Notes: a model not told the origin generated them from the sequence alone. Counted from the stretch's first letter, positions 48,951-59,502 are shown. The stretch: DNA of 64,000 bases from Bin55 sp965205965 (GCA_965205965.1 CBDBHT010000008.1:930001-994000), one strand, 5' to 3'. Program-made: numbers and translations.

Positions 48951-49856
48951 ATGTCAGCTAAGCTTTTCGGTGACGAACGAGTGACGCATGCCAGCGGAAA
49001 TTTGATGGAGAAACACGACTTGGGGTATTCCACTCAGCAAGTCGTCGGCTTAACTCGTCTGACCGAAAACCAGATTCGGACTATGGTGAGGCGGAGTTTT
49101 GTTTCGCCAACGCGTAGTCGACGAGGATGGTTTTCATTTCCGTTTCAAGATGTAGTTCTGTTAAGAACTGTTGGAAACCTGCTTAATGCGGGTAGTATCG
49201 ATATGCGTAAGACTGTTTCGATTCTTTCGAATTTGAAAGGCAAGCTAGGTCCGGGAAAATCTTTAACATCGTTTGTACTAACAGCGGCAAATGCCGATAT
49301 CTTCGTTAAAGATGGTGACCGGCTTTGGGAAGCTGCTACTGGTCAAGGGCAACTGAATTTTCAAGGTTTAAAAATCAAAACAACAGGACATGCCGACAAA
49401 AAAAATAAATTAGGCCAAGTCATTGGATTTCCCAAATCGAATCCCAATGAGTTTACGAGCGATGATTGGTATAACTTGGGTTTCGAACTTGAAGAAGTTG
49501 ATCGAGGTAGAGCCGTAAGGGCCTATGTCGAAGCCATCAAGCTTGATGCGTCTAATATTGATGCCCATATCAATTTGGGTCGGCTTTTTCAGCTGGACGG
49601 CGACTTGAAGCGCGCTAAGCATCTCTATTCAAAGGCCTTGCGGATTGATCCTGACCACCAGATAGCAATCTATAACATGGGTACTATCTATGATGAGTTG
49701 AATGAAACAGACAACGCAGTTTTGTATTATCAGCGTGCCCATGTAGTTGCTCGAGCACATTACAACCTCGGTAGGATTTTCGAAATGCGAGGAGAAGAGT
49801 TGAAATCAAAGCAATACTACAAACGTTATAGGCAACTTGTGAAAGAAAAAGAGTAG
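48951..49856 (+). CDS. MerR-like HTH protein with TPR repeats
   Basis: A regulator-like protein of about 301 residues; target unknown. Near the N-terminus a winged-helix block of MerR type is seen: YSTQQVVGLTRLTENQIRTM and RRGWFSFPFQDVVLLRTVGN. A linker follows, and from about residue 165 come TPR repeats: DDWYNLGFELEEVDRGRAVR, AHINLGRLFQLDGDLKRAKH and AIYNMGTIYDELNETDNAVL. A last half repeat reads HYNLGRIFEMRGEELKSKQY. It is intact, has host-like composition and stands between IS1380 III and IS630 copy 2. Similar HTH-TPR proteins occur in gammaproteobacteria but their ligands are not known to me. Confidence 0.8.
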   Translation: MSAKLFGDERVTHASGNLMEKHDLGYSTQQVVGLTRLTENQIRTMVRRSFVSPTRSRRGWFSFPFQDVVLLRTVGNLLNAGSIDMRKTVSILSNLKGKLGPGKSLTSFVLTAANADIFVKDGDRLWEAATGQGQLNFQGLKIKTTGHADKKNKLGQVIGFPKSNPNEFTSDDWYNLGFELEEVDRGRAVRAYVEAIKLDASNIDAHINLGRLFQLDGDLKRAKHLYSKALRIDPDHQIAIYNMGTIYDELNETDNAVLYYQRAHVVARAHYNLGRIFEMRGEELKSKQYYKRYRQLVKEKE

Positions 49857-49986
49857 GGGTGCGGCAAGACGGAGCGACAAAACGTTTGAAGGATGCTTTG
49901 TAAAGTTAATGGGCGAAGAATAGTCAGGCGGTCCAAACAAATTGAACACTAGCATGCTTACTTGGGAAGCGTCACGAATATCGCTC

Positions 49987-51220
49987 TAGTAGGCTACCAG
50001 TTCTAATAATACGTGTTTATAATAGTAGATTGGAAGGGGTTCTGGGATCAGGAGGATTCGATGCCGAAGAAATACATGGTGGAGTTAGCTCAGGATGAGC
50101 GGGATGAGTTGGAAGCGGTGCTGAAGTCGAGCACGCGTCGTGCGGTGTCGGAGACGAATCTGCAGCGTGCACGGATTCTGCTGGCCGTGGATCAGGGGGG
50201 TGCTGGCCCGGCACTGACGGACATGCAGGTGGTGGATGCGCTGGGGGTGACGGAGCGGACCTGCCAGCACATGCGTCGGCGGGCGGTGGAGCAGGGTCCG
50301 ATGAAGGCTCTGGAGCGTAGGCCTCGGCCGTTGCCTCCGGTGCCGAAGAAGCTGGACGGGGAGAAGGAAGCGCGTCTGGTTCAGGTGGCCTGTTCGGTTC
50401 CACCGGAAGGCCGCGTTCGGTGGACCGTTAAGTTGCTGGCGGAAGAGCTGGTGCGGCTTGAAGTGGTCGAAACGATTTGCGGGGAGACCGTGCGGCAGGC
50501 GTTAAAAAAACGAATTAAAACCGTGGCGGCGAGAAATGTGGTGCATTCCGAAGCAGCAAAGCCACCATTTCGTGGCCGGCATGGAGCGGGTGCTCAAGGT
50601 ATACCAACGGCCCTACGACTCGCGGCATCCGGTGGTGTGCATGGACGAGATGAGCAAGCAGCTAGTGTCGGAAGTCCGCGAGAAGTTACCGGTACGCCCC
50701 GGGTCGCCGGAGCAGTACGACGCCCACTACCTCCGCCGGGGAGCATGCACGGTGTGGATGTTCGGAGAGCCGCTGTCCGGCTGGCGGACAGTGGCTGTCA
50801 CCAAACGGCGCACGACGTTGGATTGGGCGAAGCAAGTGCGCGCACTGGCGAATCTGCCGCGTTACCGGGATGCGGAAAGCATCACGCTGGTGTGCGACAA
50901 CTTGAACACCCACAGCGGTGACTCGTTCTACGCCGCGTTCCCGCCGGCCGAAGCCAGTCGGTTGAACGACCGCATCCACTTGGTGCACACGCCGAAACAC
51001 GGGAGCTGGCTGAACGTTGCGGAACTGGAGTTCAGTGCGTTGCACCGCCAGTGCCTGGATCACCGGATCGAGAGCAGGGCTTTGGTCACGTCGGAAACGG
51101 CGGCCTGGGCCAAGGAGCGCAATCGCGAACAGACCGGGGTCGACTGGCAGCTCAGCGTCGACGACGCGCGCACCAAACTGAAGCATCTATACCCGAAAAT
51201 TAAAACCAGTTAAACCACTA
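49987..51220 (+). mobile_element. IS630-family element, copy 2 (complete)
   Basis: The ends TAGTAGGCTACCAG and, inward from the right, TAGTGGTTTAACTGG, start with the TA duplication. Its right TA (51219-51220) is also the left TA of copy 3. Confidence 0.9.
50061..51213 (+). CDS. IS630 transposase, two frames joined at an A7 run
   Basis: The start is MPKKYMVELAQDERDELEAV behind AGGAGG. The N-terminal HTH includes QVVDALGVTERTCQHMRRRA. At the A7 run (50504-50510) the catalytic half continues in another frame: NELKPWRREMWCIPKQQSHH, VVCMDEMSKQLVSEVREKL (first D), ITLVCDNLNTHSGDSFYAAF (second D) and GSWLNVAELEFSALHRQCLD (E), to the stop at 51213. Adding one A joins the frames, as in copy 1 where the run has eight A. 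RNA polymerase slippage on such runs is a known way to make IS transposases. Both frames are otherwise intact. Used as one frame, this gives about 384 residues. Confidence 0.82.
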
Positions 51221-52442
51221 GTAGGCTACCCATTCTAATAATATGTGTTTATATAGTGGACTGGAAGAGGTTCTGGGATCAGGAGGGTCCGATGCCGAAG
51301 CAATACCTGGTGGAGTTAGCTCAGGATGAGCGGGATGAGTTGGAGGCGGTGCTGAAGTCGAGCACGTGTCGGGCGCGGTGTCGGTGACGAAACTGCAGCG
51401 TGCACGGATTCTGCTGGCCGTGGATTAAGGGGTCGCTGGCCCGGCACTGACGGACAGGCAGGTGGTGGATGGTGCTGGGGGTGACGGAGCGGACCTGCCA
51501 GCACGTGCGTCGGCGAGCGATGGAGCAGGGTCCGATGATGGCTCTGAAGCGCAGGCCTCGGCCGTTGCTTCCGGTGCCGAAGAAGCTGGACGGGGAGAAG
51601 GAAGCGCGTCTGGTTCAGGTGGCCTGTTCGGTTCCACCGGAAGGCTACGTTCAGTGGACCGTGAAGATGCTGGCAGAAGAGCTGGTGCGACACTTGAAGT
51701 GGTTGAAACGATTTGCGAGGAGACCGTGCGGAAGGTGTTAAAAAAACGAACGGAAACCGTGGCGGCGGGGAATATGATGCATTCCGCAGGAGCAAAGCTA
51801 CCCTTTCGTGGCCGGCATGGAGCGGGTGCTCAAGGTATACCAACGGCCGTACGACCCGGCGGCATCTGAGCAAGCAGCTAGTGGCTGAAGTCCGCGAGAA
51901 GTTGCCGGTACGCTGCGAGTCGCCGGAGAAGTACGGCACCCACTACCTCCGCCGGGGAGCGTGCACGGTTTGGATGTTCGGCGAGCCGCTGTCCGGCTGG
52001 CGGACGGTGGCCGTCACCCAACGGCGCACGACGTTGATTGGATTGGGTGAAGCAAGTGCGCGTGCTGGGGAATCTGCCGTGTTACCGGGATGCGGAAACC
52101 ATCACGCTGGTGTGCGACCACTTGAACACCCACAGCGGTGACTCGTTCTGTGCCACGTTCTCGGCGGCCGAAGCCAGTCGGCTGAACGGCCGCATCCACT
52201 TGGTGCACACGCCGAAACACGGGAAGCTGGCTGAACGTCGCGGAACTGGCGTTCAGTGCGTTGCACTGCCAGTGCCTGGATCGCCGGATCGAGAGCAGGG
52301 CTTTAGTCACGTCGGAAACGGCGGGCCTGGGCCGAGGAGCGCAATCGCGAACAGACCGGGGTCGACTGACAGCTCAGCGTCGACGATGCGCGCACCAAAC
52401 TGAAGCATCTATACCCGAAAATTAAAACTGGTTGGACTACTA
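51219..52442 (+). mobile_element. IS630-family element, copy 3, tandem with copy 2
   Basis: Same ends as copy 2. It shares the TA with copy 2 and abuts IS1380 copy IV on the right, whose target CTAG (52440-52443) overlaps its right TA. Confidence 0.88.
51292..52434 (+). pseudogene. IS630 transposase, decayed
   Basis: It begins MPKQYLVELAQDERDELEAV. Lesions are an insertion near 51370, a TAA at about 51426, further indels near 51690 and 51865 (loss of the VVCMDE region), and near 52036 and 52220. The A7 run is at 51740-51746. TLVCDHLNTHSGDSF remains, with Asn changed to His. It is the oldest-looking of the three copies. Confidence 0.85.
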
Positions 52443-52443
52443 G

Positions 52444-54837
52444 CCCTTATTTCTCATAATGGATGGCTTGGGTGCGATGTATGTGCGTGTAAGTTGTTGA
52501 TGCAACGAAGTTGGTTGGGCTTTGCCGGGGGGAAGGGGATGGTAGCAGGGTGCGTTCGGACGGATGGGTGCGTTGGATGGCGAAAGGGGCGCGTTCGGGT
52601 CGGACGGAAGCGGGGCGCGTTCGGTGCTGAGTGCGATGCTGGCGGAAGCGGTGCGGACGTGTAGCATGCGCCTGGGCCCGTTTTGCGGACCGCCACGACC
52701 GGCGTGCAAAGCGGCGCATCCCGTGCAAGATGCTGTTGTCGACTGGATGATGAGCCATGCGGGTGAGCATGCGGCGGACGCCCCTATCGCACGCCCTTGG
52801 GTCCTGGTCTTGACGAGACCCGAACGCTCCCCGACTGTCGGGAGGTCTCGCCCCCGGTGGCTGCGATGGCATGCGGATGAACGGAAAGGGATCCCGGTCT
52901 TTGAGGATGTCGTGTAACAGGTTGATATACGGAAACATATTCGTTTTTTTGGGGGTTCTTCAAAAAAAACACTTACGTTTTGGCATGGGTTATGGCAATC
53001 TACGCTGGGTTAGATGGTCTCTGGTGCCAACGTGATGGATTTCCGAATCGAGAACTTGAAGTCGACCACCTTGGGTGGCACGCGGCTGACCCGCCGTTGG
53101 ATGGTGGACCTTCAGAAGACGGTGGCACGGTTTCCGGCACTGAGCCGCCATGAGTTGGCGTCCACCCTGTGTAGTCATCTGGGCTGGTTCACGCCGAAGG
53201 GTCGGGATCGACTGGGGTCCTGCATATCGCCGGCAGCCGTCTTGGCACCGGAGGATGCTTGGGTCCGGCTCTGGCAGCGGCGGCGGCGCGTGCTGAACAC
53301 GCTGGTGGTCGTACTGTGCATGTTCCGGTGGGTGTTCTGGAAGGGGCGTCCGGGACATGCGGCCACGCTGGCCGAAGGGTGGGCGCAACGCGGCCGCTGG
53401 GGCCGGATGGAGGAGGTCACGGGATGAAGAGCAAGCAAAAGCGCGGCGCGGACCGTTTAGTGCGTCGGATGGCGAAAGGGGTCTGGCCGGCGCGGATGGA
53501 GGTGGACTGCAGTGGAGGCGAGCTGAGTTCCAACGGAGGATCGGCACTGCTGATGATGCTGGCCGAGCAGGTCCGGCTGTTCGAGCGCGCCTCGGAATGT
53601 TTCACGGACCACCGTGACCCGTCCAAGGTGGCGCATCCGCTAGTGGCGTTGCTGGGGCAGCGGATTTTGGGTCTCGCGCTGGGCTACGAAGATCTGAACG
53701 ATCACGACGAGCTGCGGCGGGACCGGGCTCTGTCCACGGCCATGGGGCGTGTGGAGTGTGCGCGTTCGGACTGCGAGCCGCTGGCCGGCAAAAGCACGCT
53801 GAACCGGATGGAGCTGTCGGCGAACGGGCGGGACCCGGCGAAAGCGCGACAGATCACCGTGGATTTCGATGCGCTCGACGAGCTGCTCGTGGAACTGTAC
53901 CTGGTGTGGGGCGAGCGGGGCCAGATGCCGAAGCGGCTGGTGCTGGATATCGATGCCACGAACGTGGAACTGCACGGCCGGCAGGAGCACCGGTTCTATC
54001 ACGGGTACTACCATGAATACTGCTACCTTCCGCGGCTGGTGTTCTGCAACGGCTGGCCGGTGCGGACGGAACTGCGCACGTCAAGCGGCGATGTGGCGGC
54101 GGGCGTGGTGGAGACGGTCGAGCCGCTCGTGGACCGGCTGCGGAAGCGATTTCCGCAGGTGCCGATCCTGATCCGCGCCGACGGGGCCTACTGCCGCGAC
54201 GAGTTGATGACGTGGTGCGAGGCGCGGGGCGTGGATTACGTGCTAGGACTGCCGCGCAATGATCAGCTGAAAGACCGGGTCCAGCCGTTGATGGACGATC
54301 TGCGGGACCGGTTGAAGCGGGATCCGGGACTATGCGCAGCAAGCGGTCCGCGGCTACCAGAGCTTCGACTATCGCACGCGCGACAGCTGGAGCCGCGAAC
54401 GCCGCGTGATCGCCAAGGCCGAATGGCTGCCGGGACAACCGGTCGGCAACGCGGACGGGGAACCAGCCGGCAAGGCCGATGGCGGACCGGAGGCCGTCGC
54501 GGAAGGCCCATGTGCGACGGTCGGCGAAGCCCGGTACAACAGTCGCTTCGTCGTCACCTCGCTCCAGAGGCCCGACGCGCCAACGGTCTACGAAGAGATG
54601 TACTGCGACCGGGGTGAGGCCGAAAACTGGATCAAGGAACAGAAGAACGATCTGTTCCTGGACCGATGCTCCAGCAGCCTCTGGAACGTCAACGCACTCC
54701 GGCTCCGGATGAGCGCACTGGCCCATGCTCTTCATTGCATGATGAAGCACCGGCTCGTGAACAACTTCCGGTATCCTGCCATGCTGCGCCTTGGAGTTCG
54801 TCTATCCGTACGCTGGCCTCGAAGTGCCCTTCAGAGT
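52444..54837 (+). mobile_element. IS1380-type chimeric element IV, right end lost
   Basis: It begins with CCCTTATTTCTCATAATGG after CTAG (52440-52443), and has the degenerate N-terminal duplicate and the DruA remnant frame (53014-53427). The 3' end dissolves into a duplicated mixture of IS1380 and IS256 ends. No CCCGGATTTC end is found. Confidence 0.85.
53424..54837 (+). pseudogene. IS1380-family transposase, mutated and truncated
   Basis: From MKSKQKRG (ATG at 53424) the frame is good up to about 54328, where one extra G shifts it; the original frame resumes as AKAEWLPGQPVGNADGEP. The first catalytic block reads LVLDIDATNVELHG: Asp has become Asn at the likely active-site position. After about 54740 the sequence diverges (HRLVNNFRYPAMLRLG) and runs into an IS256 end. 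Three independent defects show it is inactive. Confidence 0.85.
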
Positions 54838-55064
54838 TGTGTCAAGAATCTTTGCATTTCTGATGGAGCGGGTCTGGCGGAGACCTTTGTGGCTCGGCGC
54901 GAAATTTTCGGGCGACCTGCTACCGTGCCGCCTCCTGGCAGTGCATACGTCGGACGAAGGGACGCCGGCTCGGAGGCAGCGAACCACGCCGATCCGGAAC
55001 CTTCCGGTATCCGCCATGCTGCGCCGGAGCCGTCTATCGACGCTGCGCAAGTGCCTGTTCCAGA
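54838..55064. repeat. Duplicated junction of IS256 end and IS1380 3' end
   Basis: AGTTGTGTCAAGAATCTTTG at 54837 begins a strongly mutated, 160-base IS256 right end with a decayed palindrome and remains of the last transposase codons. It is followed at 54998 by IS1380 3' sequence (CTTCCGGTATCCGCCATGC) and then by the true IS256 copy C at 55065. The pair of IS1380 end plus IS256 end is thus present twice, the first much more diverged. Confidence 0.6.
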
Positions 55065-56548
55065 GTTGTGTCAAGAATCTTCTGCAATTTCTAGTGGGAG
55101 CGGAGACCCGCCCATATGGGCGGGTCTCCGCTCGGCGCGAAATTTTCGGTCGACTTCGTCTCATGCCGCCTCCTGCCATACGTCGGATTCCGGTTCGGAG
55201 GCGCGAACCACGCCGATCCGGCCATATAGATAACGCTGCCCCGTCAGCCACCGCTCATGGGTCTCCGTCGCAAGTGCCAGGATCAGACGCAGACAGGACT
55301 CCGCGTTCGGGAAGATCCTCACGACACGCGTTCGCCGTCGGAGCTCCTCGTTGTACCGCTCCAGCATGTTCGTGGACTTCATCCGCAGGCGATGTTCCCT
55401 GGGCAGCCGATACACCGTCAGCGTCTCCTCGACATGATCCTCGACCCATTCCACTAGCCTGCCAAACCCTGGGGATCTCATCGCCCCAACGGGCTACCCA
55501 AGCACCCAGTGCCTCACGAGCCTCCCCGACATGCTCACAGCCCCACAACCGTTTCAAACCCTCCAGACATGCGGGATCAGCACTCCGGGACAGTTTGTCC
55601 CTGGCATTGCGTAGAAAATGGACGCAGCACCGTTGCCACAACGCGGTCGGCAACACTTTCGAGATCGCATGCTTCAATCCCTCATGACGGTCCGAGACCA
55701 CATACTCGACTCCCCGCAGGCCACGTCCCTTCAGATGCGAGAGGAATTCCGTCCACGACCCCTCGCTTTCCCGGTTCGCCACTGCCGCCGCCAGCACCTG
55801 ACGCCGACCCGCGCCGTCAATCCCGATGGCAATCTGCACTGCCCGGGAACGCACCGAGCCCTCCTCACGCACCTTCTCATACCGGGCATCCAGCAACACA
55901 TACGGATACGCCTCCTCCAGCCGACGGTCCGCAAACGCCTTCAGCGACGCGTCCAGCTTCGACACCATAGCCGAGATCGTCGCCGGCGAAAACTCGTGAC
56001 CGCACAGACCCTCCGCCAGTCGGCTCACCCGACGCGTCGAGACCCCCTCCCCTGCACATACATCTCCGACAGCACCGCCACCAGGGCCTTCTCCGAACGC
56101 TGATAGTGCTCGAACACCCGCGTGCTGAACTGGCCGCTGCGTTCCTACGGAACTCTCAGTTCGATCTCGCCCACCTTCATCGTCAGATCGCGCCGGTAGT
56201 ATCCGGAACGGTAGCCCTGACGCGCCCGCGTCCGCTCGCTCTTGCCCGCTCCCAGAAACTCCGTCATCTCACTCTCCAGCACCTCGTTGAGCGTCTCCTG
56301 CACCAGCCGCCTCACAAACTCCTCATCGTCCGCCAGATGATGACATGCAGACTTCTTCGTGTCCTTGTGCGTATAATCTTCCTGGATCATTTTTTGCTCC
56401 TTTTCCATAAGTTGTGTCATGAATGATTCGCGCCTGGATGCGGGATTGCGTCCAAGCATCTCCACATTCCCGATAAAACATCAGATTCTAACCATTCGTC
56501 TGTCGTTACAGTCCGTTTTTCGTTTTTGCAGACAAATTTATACACAAC
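55065..56548 (-). mobile_element. IS256-family element, copy C (decayed)
   Basis: The terminal repeats GTTGTGTCAAGAATCTTCTG and, from the right, GTTGTGTATAAATTTGTCTG are both present. 1484 bases because of small insertions. Left of it is IS1380 IV, right of it IS1380 V. Confidence 0.88.
55161..56396 (-). pseudogene. IS256 transposase, three lesions
   Basis: Relative to copy A the gene has a TAG in place of the Gln codon after LRVP (about 56148), a five-base insertion near 56045 that shifts the frame before MYVQGVSTRR, and an insertion near 55470 (GDEIPRVWQ instead of GDEKGFGRL). PYVLLDARYEKVREEG, EYVVSDRHEGLKHAI and KSTNMLERYNEELRRRTRV are still legible. The palindrome at 55098-55133 is perfect. 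Confidence 0.85.
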
Positions 56549-58013
56549 CGCCCCACACCAGATACAGCTCCACGAGCAGCTCGTCGAGCGCATCGAAATC
56601 CACGGTGATCTGACGCGCTTTCGCCGGGTCCCGCCCGTTCGCCGACAGCTCCATCCGGTTCAGCGTGCTTTTGCCGGCCAGCGGCTCAGCAGTCCGAACG
56701 CGCACACTCCATCCGCCCCATGGCCGTGGACAGGGCCCGGTCCCGCCGCAGCTGGTCGTGATCGTTCAGATCCTCGTAGCCCAGCGCGAGACCCAAAATC
56801 CGCTGCCCCAGCAACGCCACCAGCGGATGCGCCACCTTGGACGGGTCACGGTGGTCCGTGAAACATGCCGAGGCGCGCTCGAACAGCCAGACCTGCTCGG
56901 CCACCATCATCAGCAGTGCCGAGCCCCCGTTGCAACTCAGCTCGCCTCCACTGCAGTCCACCTCCATCCGCGCCGGACGGACCCCTTTTGCCATCCGACG
57001 CACCAGCCGGTCCGCGCCGCGCTTTTGCTTGCTCTTCATCCCGTACCCTCCTCCATCCGGCCCCATCGGCCGCGTTGCGCCCACCCTTCGGCCAGCGTAG
57101 CCGCATATCCCGGACGCCCCTTCCAGAACACCAACCGGAACATGAACAGCACGACCACCAGCGTGTTCAGCACGCGCCGCCGCCGCTGCCAGAGCAGCTC
57201 GTGCCGGTTGGCGGACCTCCACGAGCGTCGCGACGATGCCGCTCCAGAGCCGGACCCAAGCATCCTCCGGGGCCGAGACGGCTACCGACGACCTGCAGGA
57301 CCCCAGTCGATCCCGACCCTTCGGCGTGAACCAGCCCAGATGACTGCACAGGGTGGACGCCAACTCATGGCGGCTCAGTGCCGGAAACCGTGCCACCGTC
57401 TTCTGAAGGTCCGCAATCCAACGGCGGGGCAGCCGCGTTCCACCCAAGGTGGTCGACTTCAAGTTCTCGATTCGAAAATCCATCACGTTGGCACCGGAGA
57501 CCATCTAACTCAGCGTAGATTGCCATAATCCATGCGAAAACGCAAGTGTTTTTTGAAGAACCCCCCAAAAAATGGATATGTTCCCGTATATCAACCGGTG
57601 ACACGACATCCTTAAAGACCAGAATCCCTTTCCGTTCATCCGCATGCCATCGCAGCCACCGGGGGCGAAACCTCCCGACCAGTCGGAGAGAGCGTTCGGG
57701 CCTCGTCAAGACCAGAACCCAGGAGCGTGCGATAGGGGCGTCCGCCGCATGCTCACCCGCATGGCTCATCATCCAGTCGAAAACAGCATCTTTCACGGGA
57801 TGCGCCGCTTTGCACGCCGATCGTAACGGTCCGCAAAACGGGCCCAGGCGCATGCTACAAGTCCGCACCCCTTTCGCCATCCAACGCACCCATCCGTCCG
57901 AACGCACCCCGCTACCATCCCCTTCCCCCCGGCAAAGCCCAACCAACTTCGTGGTGTCAACAACTTACACGCACATACATCGCACCCAAGCCATCCATTA
58001 TGAGAAATAAGGG
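56549..58013 (-). mobile_element. IS1380-type chimeric element V, truncated by IS256 C
   Basis: From the end at 58013 (CCCTTATTTCTCATAATGG inward) it runs through the degenerate duplicate (shorter here) and the DruA remnant to about 170 codons of transposase, where IS256 C cuts it. The DruA remnant (57504 leftward) keeps RLWSGIVATLVEV, lost in copies II-IV but present in the DruA-IS4 parent. Copy V is therefore an earlier stage of the chimera. TTAA follows at 58014-58017. Confidence 0.8.
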
Positions 58014-58017
58014 TTAA

Positions 58018-58316
58018 AACCAGCAGTTCACAACTCGCTGGAAATTACTGGGGTTTTTCACGTTTAATACGATTAGAATGCATGGCATATTTAGTGTTCC
58101 GACGCGTACTTGTCAGACAAGCCATGCAGCCGGGTCATGAACCTGCAATCTGCACCACCTCTATTCAGCCTGAAATTGGGGAAGCGCGGGCAGCGTAAAT
58201 AAGAGTTCATTCTTGTAATCTATCGTCGATAAGTAAATATTCCGACTTGAAAAATCTGGTATTGTTGTTCGAGGTTGCTCCGGTGGATGCCATATGAAAA
58301 ATTGACATTTTTATCT
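58018..58316. other. Spacer upstream of the 5-FCL gene
   Basis: The first 40 bases repeat the MITE-like right end found at 40617-40660. The remainder, including GTCATGAACCTGCAATCTGC and GAAATTGGGGAAGCGCGGG, has stem-forming potential. In many gammaproteobacteria the 6S RNA gene lies just before the 5-FCL gene; I could not confirm its fold here. Confidence 0.35.
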
Positions 58317-58913
58317 ATGAGCGACCAGTCAATACATCATAATTTGCAAACGGTGCGCAAGAATTTTCGACGTCGTCGAAGCGCATTATCTCAAGCTGTA
58401 CAGCAAAGTCACGCATTAGCTATACGTGATACACTCGCTAGCACTGCAAATGTTCAACTTGTGCGGAATGTCGGTGGTTACCTTGCGAACGACGGCGAAG
58501 TTGACCTCTCGCAGACGTTTGAGTATTTCTGGAGTATTGGAGTGAGAGTTGCGGTACCGAAGCTCTCGAGGACTGAAATGTTTTTTGTCGAATACTCGCC
58601 AAGTTCAAAATTAGTTCCCCGGCAATTTGGAATTCAAGAACCAACGGACTCTGTTAAGGTCAAAATTGAAGAGTTGGATGTCGTTTTCGTGCCAGTCGTT
58701 GCTTTTCGAAGCGACGGCTATCGGTTGGGTAGAGGGGGCGGGTATTATGATCGTACTTTCGCTAGGACCAGTCGACCGTTGCTTGTGGGTATTGCGCATT
58801 CATTCCAAAATTGCGATGATTTTTCCGTGAATGAATGGGATATTCCAATGGATGCGGTCGTGACTGAGCGGGGAATACGTTGGACCAACGAAGAGGCTAA
58901 GTATTTAAATTAG
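58317..58913 (+). CDS. 5-formyltetrahydrofolate cyclo-ligase
   Basis: Converts 5-formyl-THF to 5,10-methenyl-THF with ATP; a folate salvage enzyme of the cytoplasm. The 198-residue protein starts MSDQSIHHNLQTVRKNFRRR, the usual Lys/Arg-rich opening. It shows VRNVGGYLANDGEVDLSQ, the ATP and substrate region VPKLSRTEMFFVEY, QFGIQEP, and the diagnostic VVFVPVVAFRSDGYRLGRGG and GYYDRTFA. The terminal DIPMDAVVTERG is also conserved. It is intact. The def gene follows after 11 bases, so the two are co-transcribed. Confidence 0.92.
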   Translation: MSDQSIHHNLQTVRKNFRRRRSALSQAVQQSHALAIRDTLASTANVQLVRNVGGYLANDGEVDLSQTFEYFWSIGVRVAVPKLSRTEMFFVEYSPSSKLVPRQFGIQEPTDSVKVKIEELDVVFVPVVAFRSDGYRLGRGGGYYDRTFARTSRPLLVGIAHSFQNCDDFSVNEWDIPMDAVVTERGIRWTNEEAKYLN

Positions 58914-58924
58914 AAACATCAATC

Positions 58925-59476
58925 ATGGCAATTCGAGAAATTATTCGCATGGGGCATCCAACCTTACGGCAGCGGGCTAGGGAATTACGGGATGGCGAAA
59001 TTGCCTCCGAAGAGACCGATCAACTGGTACAAGATTTGATGGAGACGGTCCATGATGCTGGCGGTATCGGTCTGGCAGCACCTCAAATTAACGTAAGCGT
59101 GCGCGTTGCAGTCATTGAAGTTCCAAGTGAACCAACCCGTTACGGATTGCATGAATCAGTGCCGCTAACTTTCTTTATTAACCCTAAAATAACCGTGCTA
59201 AATGAAGAAACGGTTGGACTTTGGGAAGGTTGCTTGTCAGTTCCGGGCTTTCGCGGTTACGTGGAACGTCCCCAACATATACAGGTGAACTACCTCGACC
59301 GTAATGGACGGCCACAAACTTGTGAATATAAAGGCTTAGGGGCTATTGTTTGTCAGCATGAATTCGACCACCTAGATGGCAAACTATATATTGACCGAAT
59401 CCAGGATACGACCAAGCTGATGTTCGAAGATCAATATATGAGGTATGTCGCGTCTTCAGTGGATTCCACAGAGTAA
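58925..59476 (+). CDS. def: Peptide deformylase
   Basis: Metal-dependent removal of the formyl group from new proteins. The 183 residues carry all three motifs in order: HDAGGIGLAAPQINV, EGCLSVPGFRGYVER (metal-binding Cys) and VCQHEFDHLDGKLYIDR (two metal-binding His and the catalytic Glu). The N-terminus MAIREIIRMGHPTLRQRARE is also typical. It is intact and lies between the 5-FCL and rpiA genes; the usual neighbour fmt is not here. A second def elsewhere in the genome is possible, because fmt-linked copies are common. Confidence 0.95.
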   Translation: MAIREIIRMGHPTLRQRARELRDGEIASEETDQLVQDLMETVHDAGGIGLAAPQINVSVRVAVIEVPSEPTRYGLHESVPLTFFINPKITVLNEETVGLWEGCLSVPGFRGYVERPQHIQVNYLDRNGRPQTCEYKGLGAIVCQHEFDHLDGKLYIDRIQDTTKLMFEDQYMRYVASSVDSTE

Positions 59477-59502
59477 CATTTATTGGAAGCCGACATGCTC
59501 GC

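Noticed and set aside
49987..52442. Composite transposon formed by IS630 copies 2 and 3
   Set aside because: The copies are direct, share one TA and have nothing between them; this is a tandem insertion.
58018..58316. Possible 6S RNA gene before the 5-FCL gene
   Set aside because: Position is suggestive and there is some stem potential, but I could not draw the long double strand with a central bubble. A covariance-model scan would decide.
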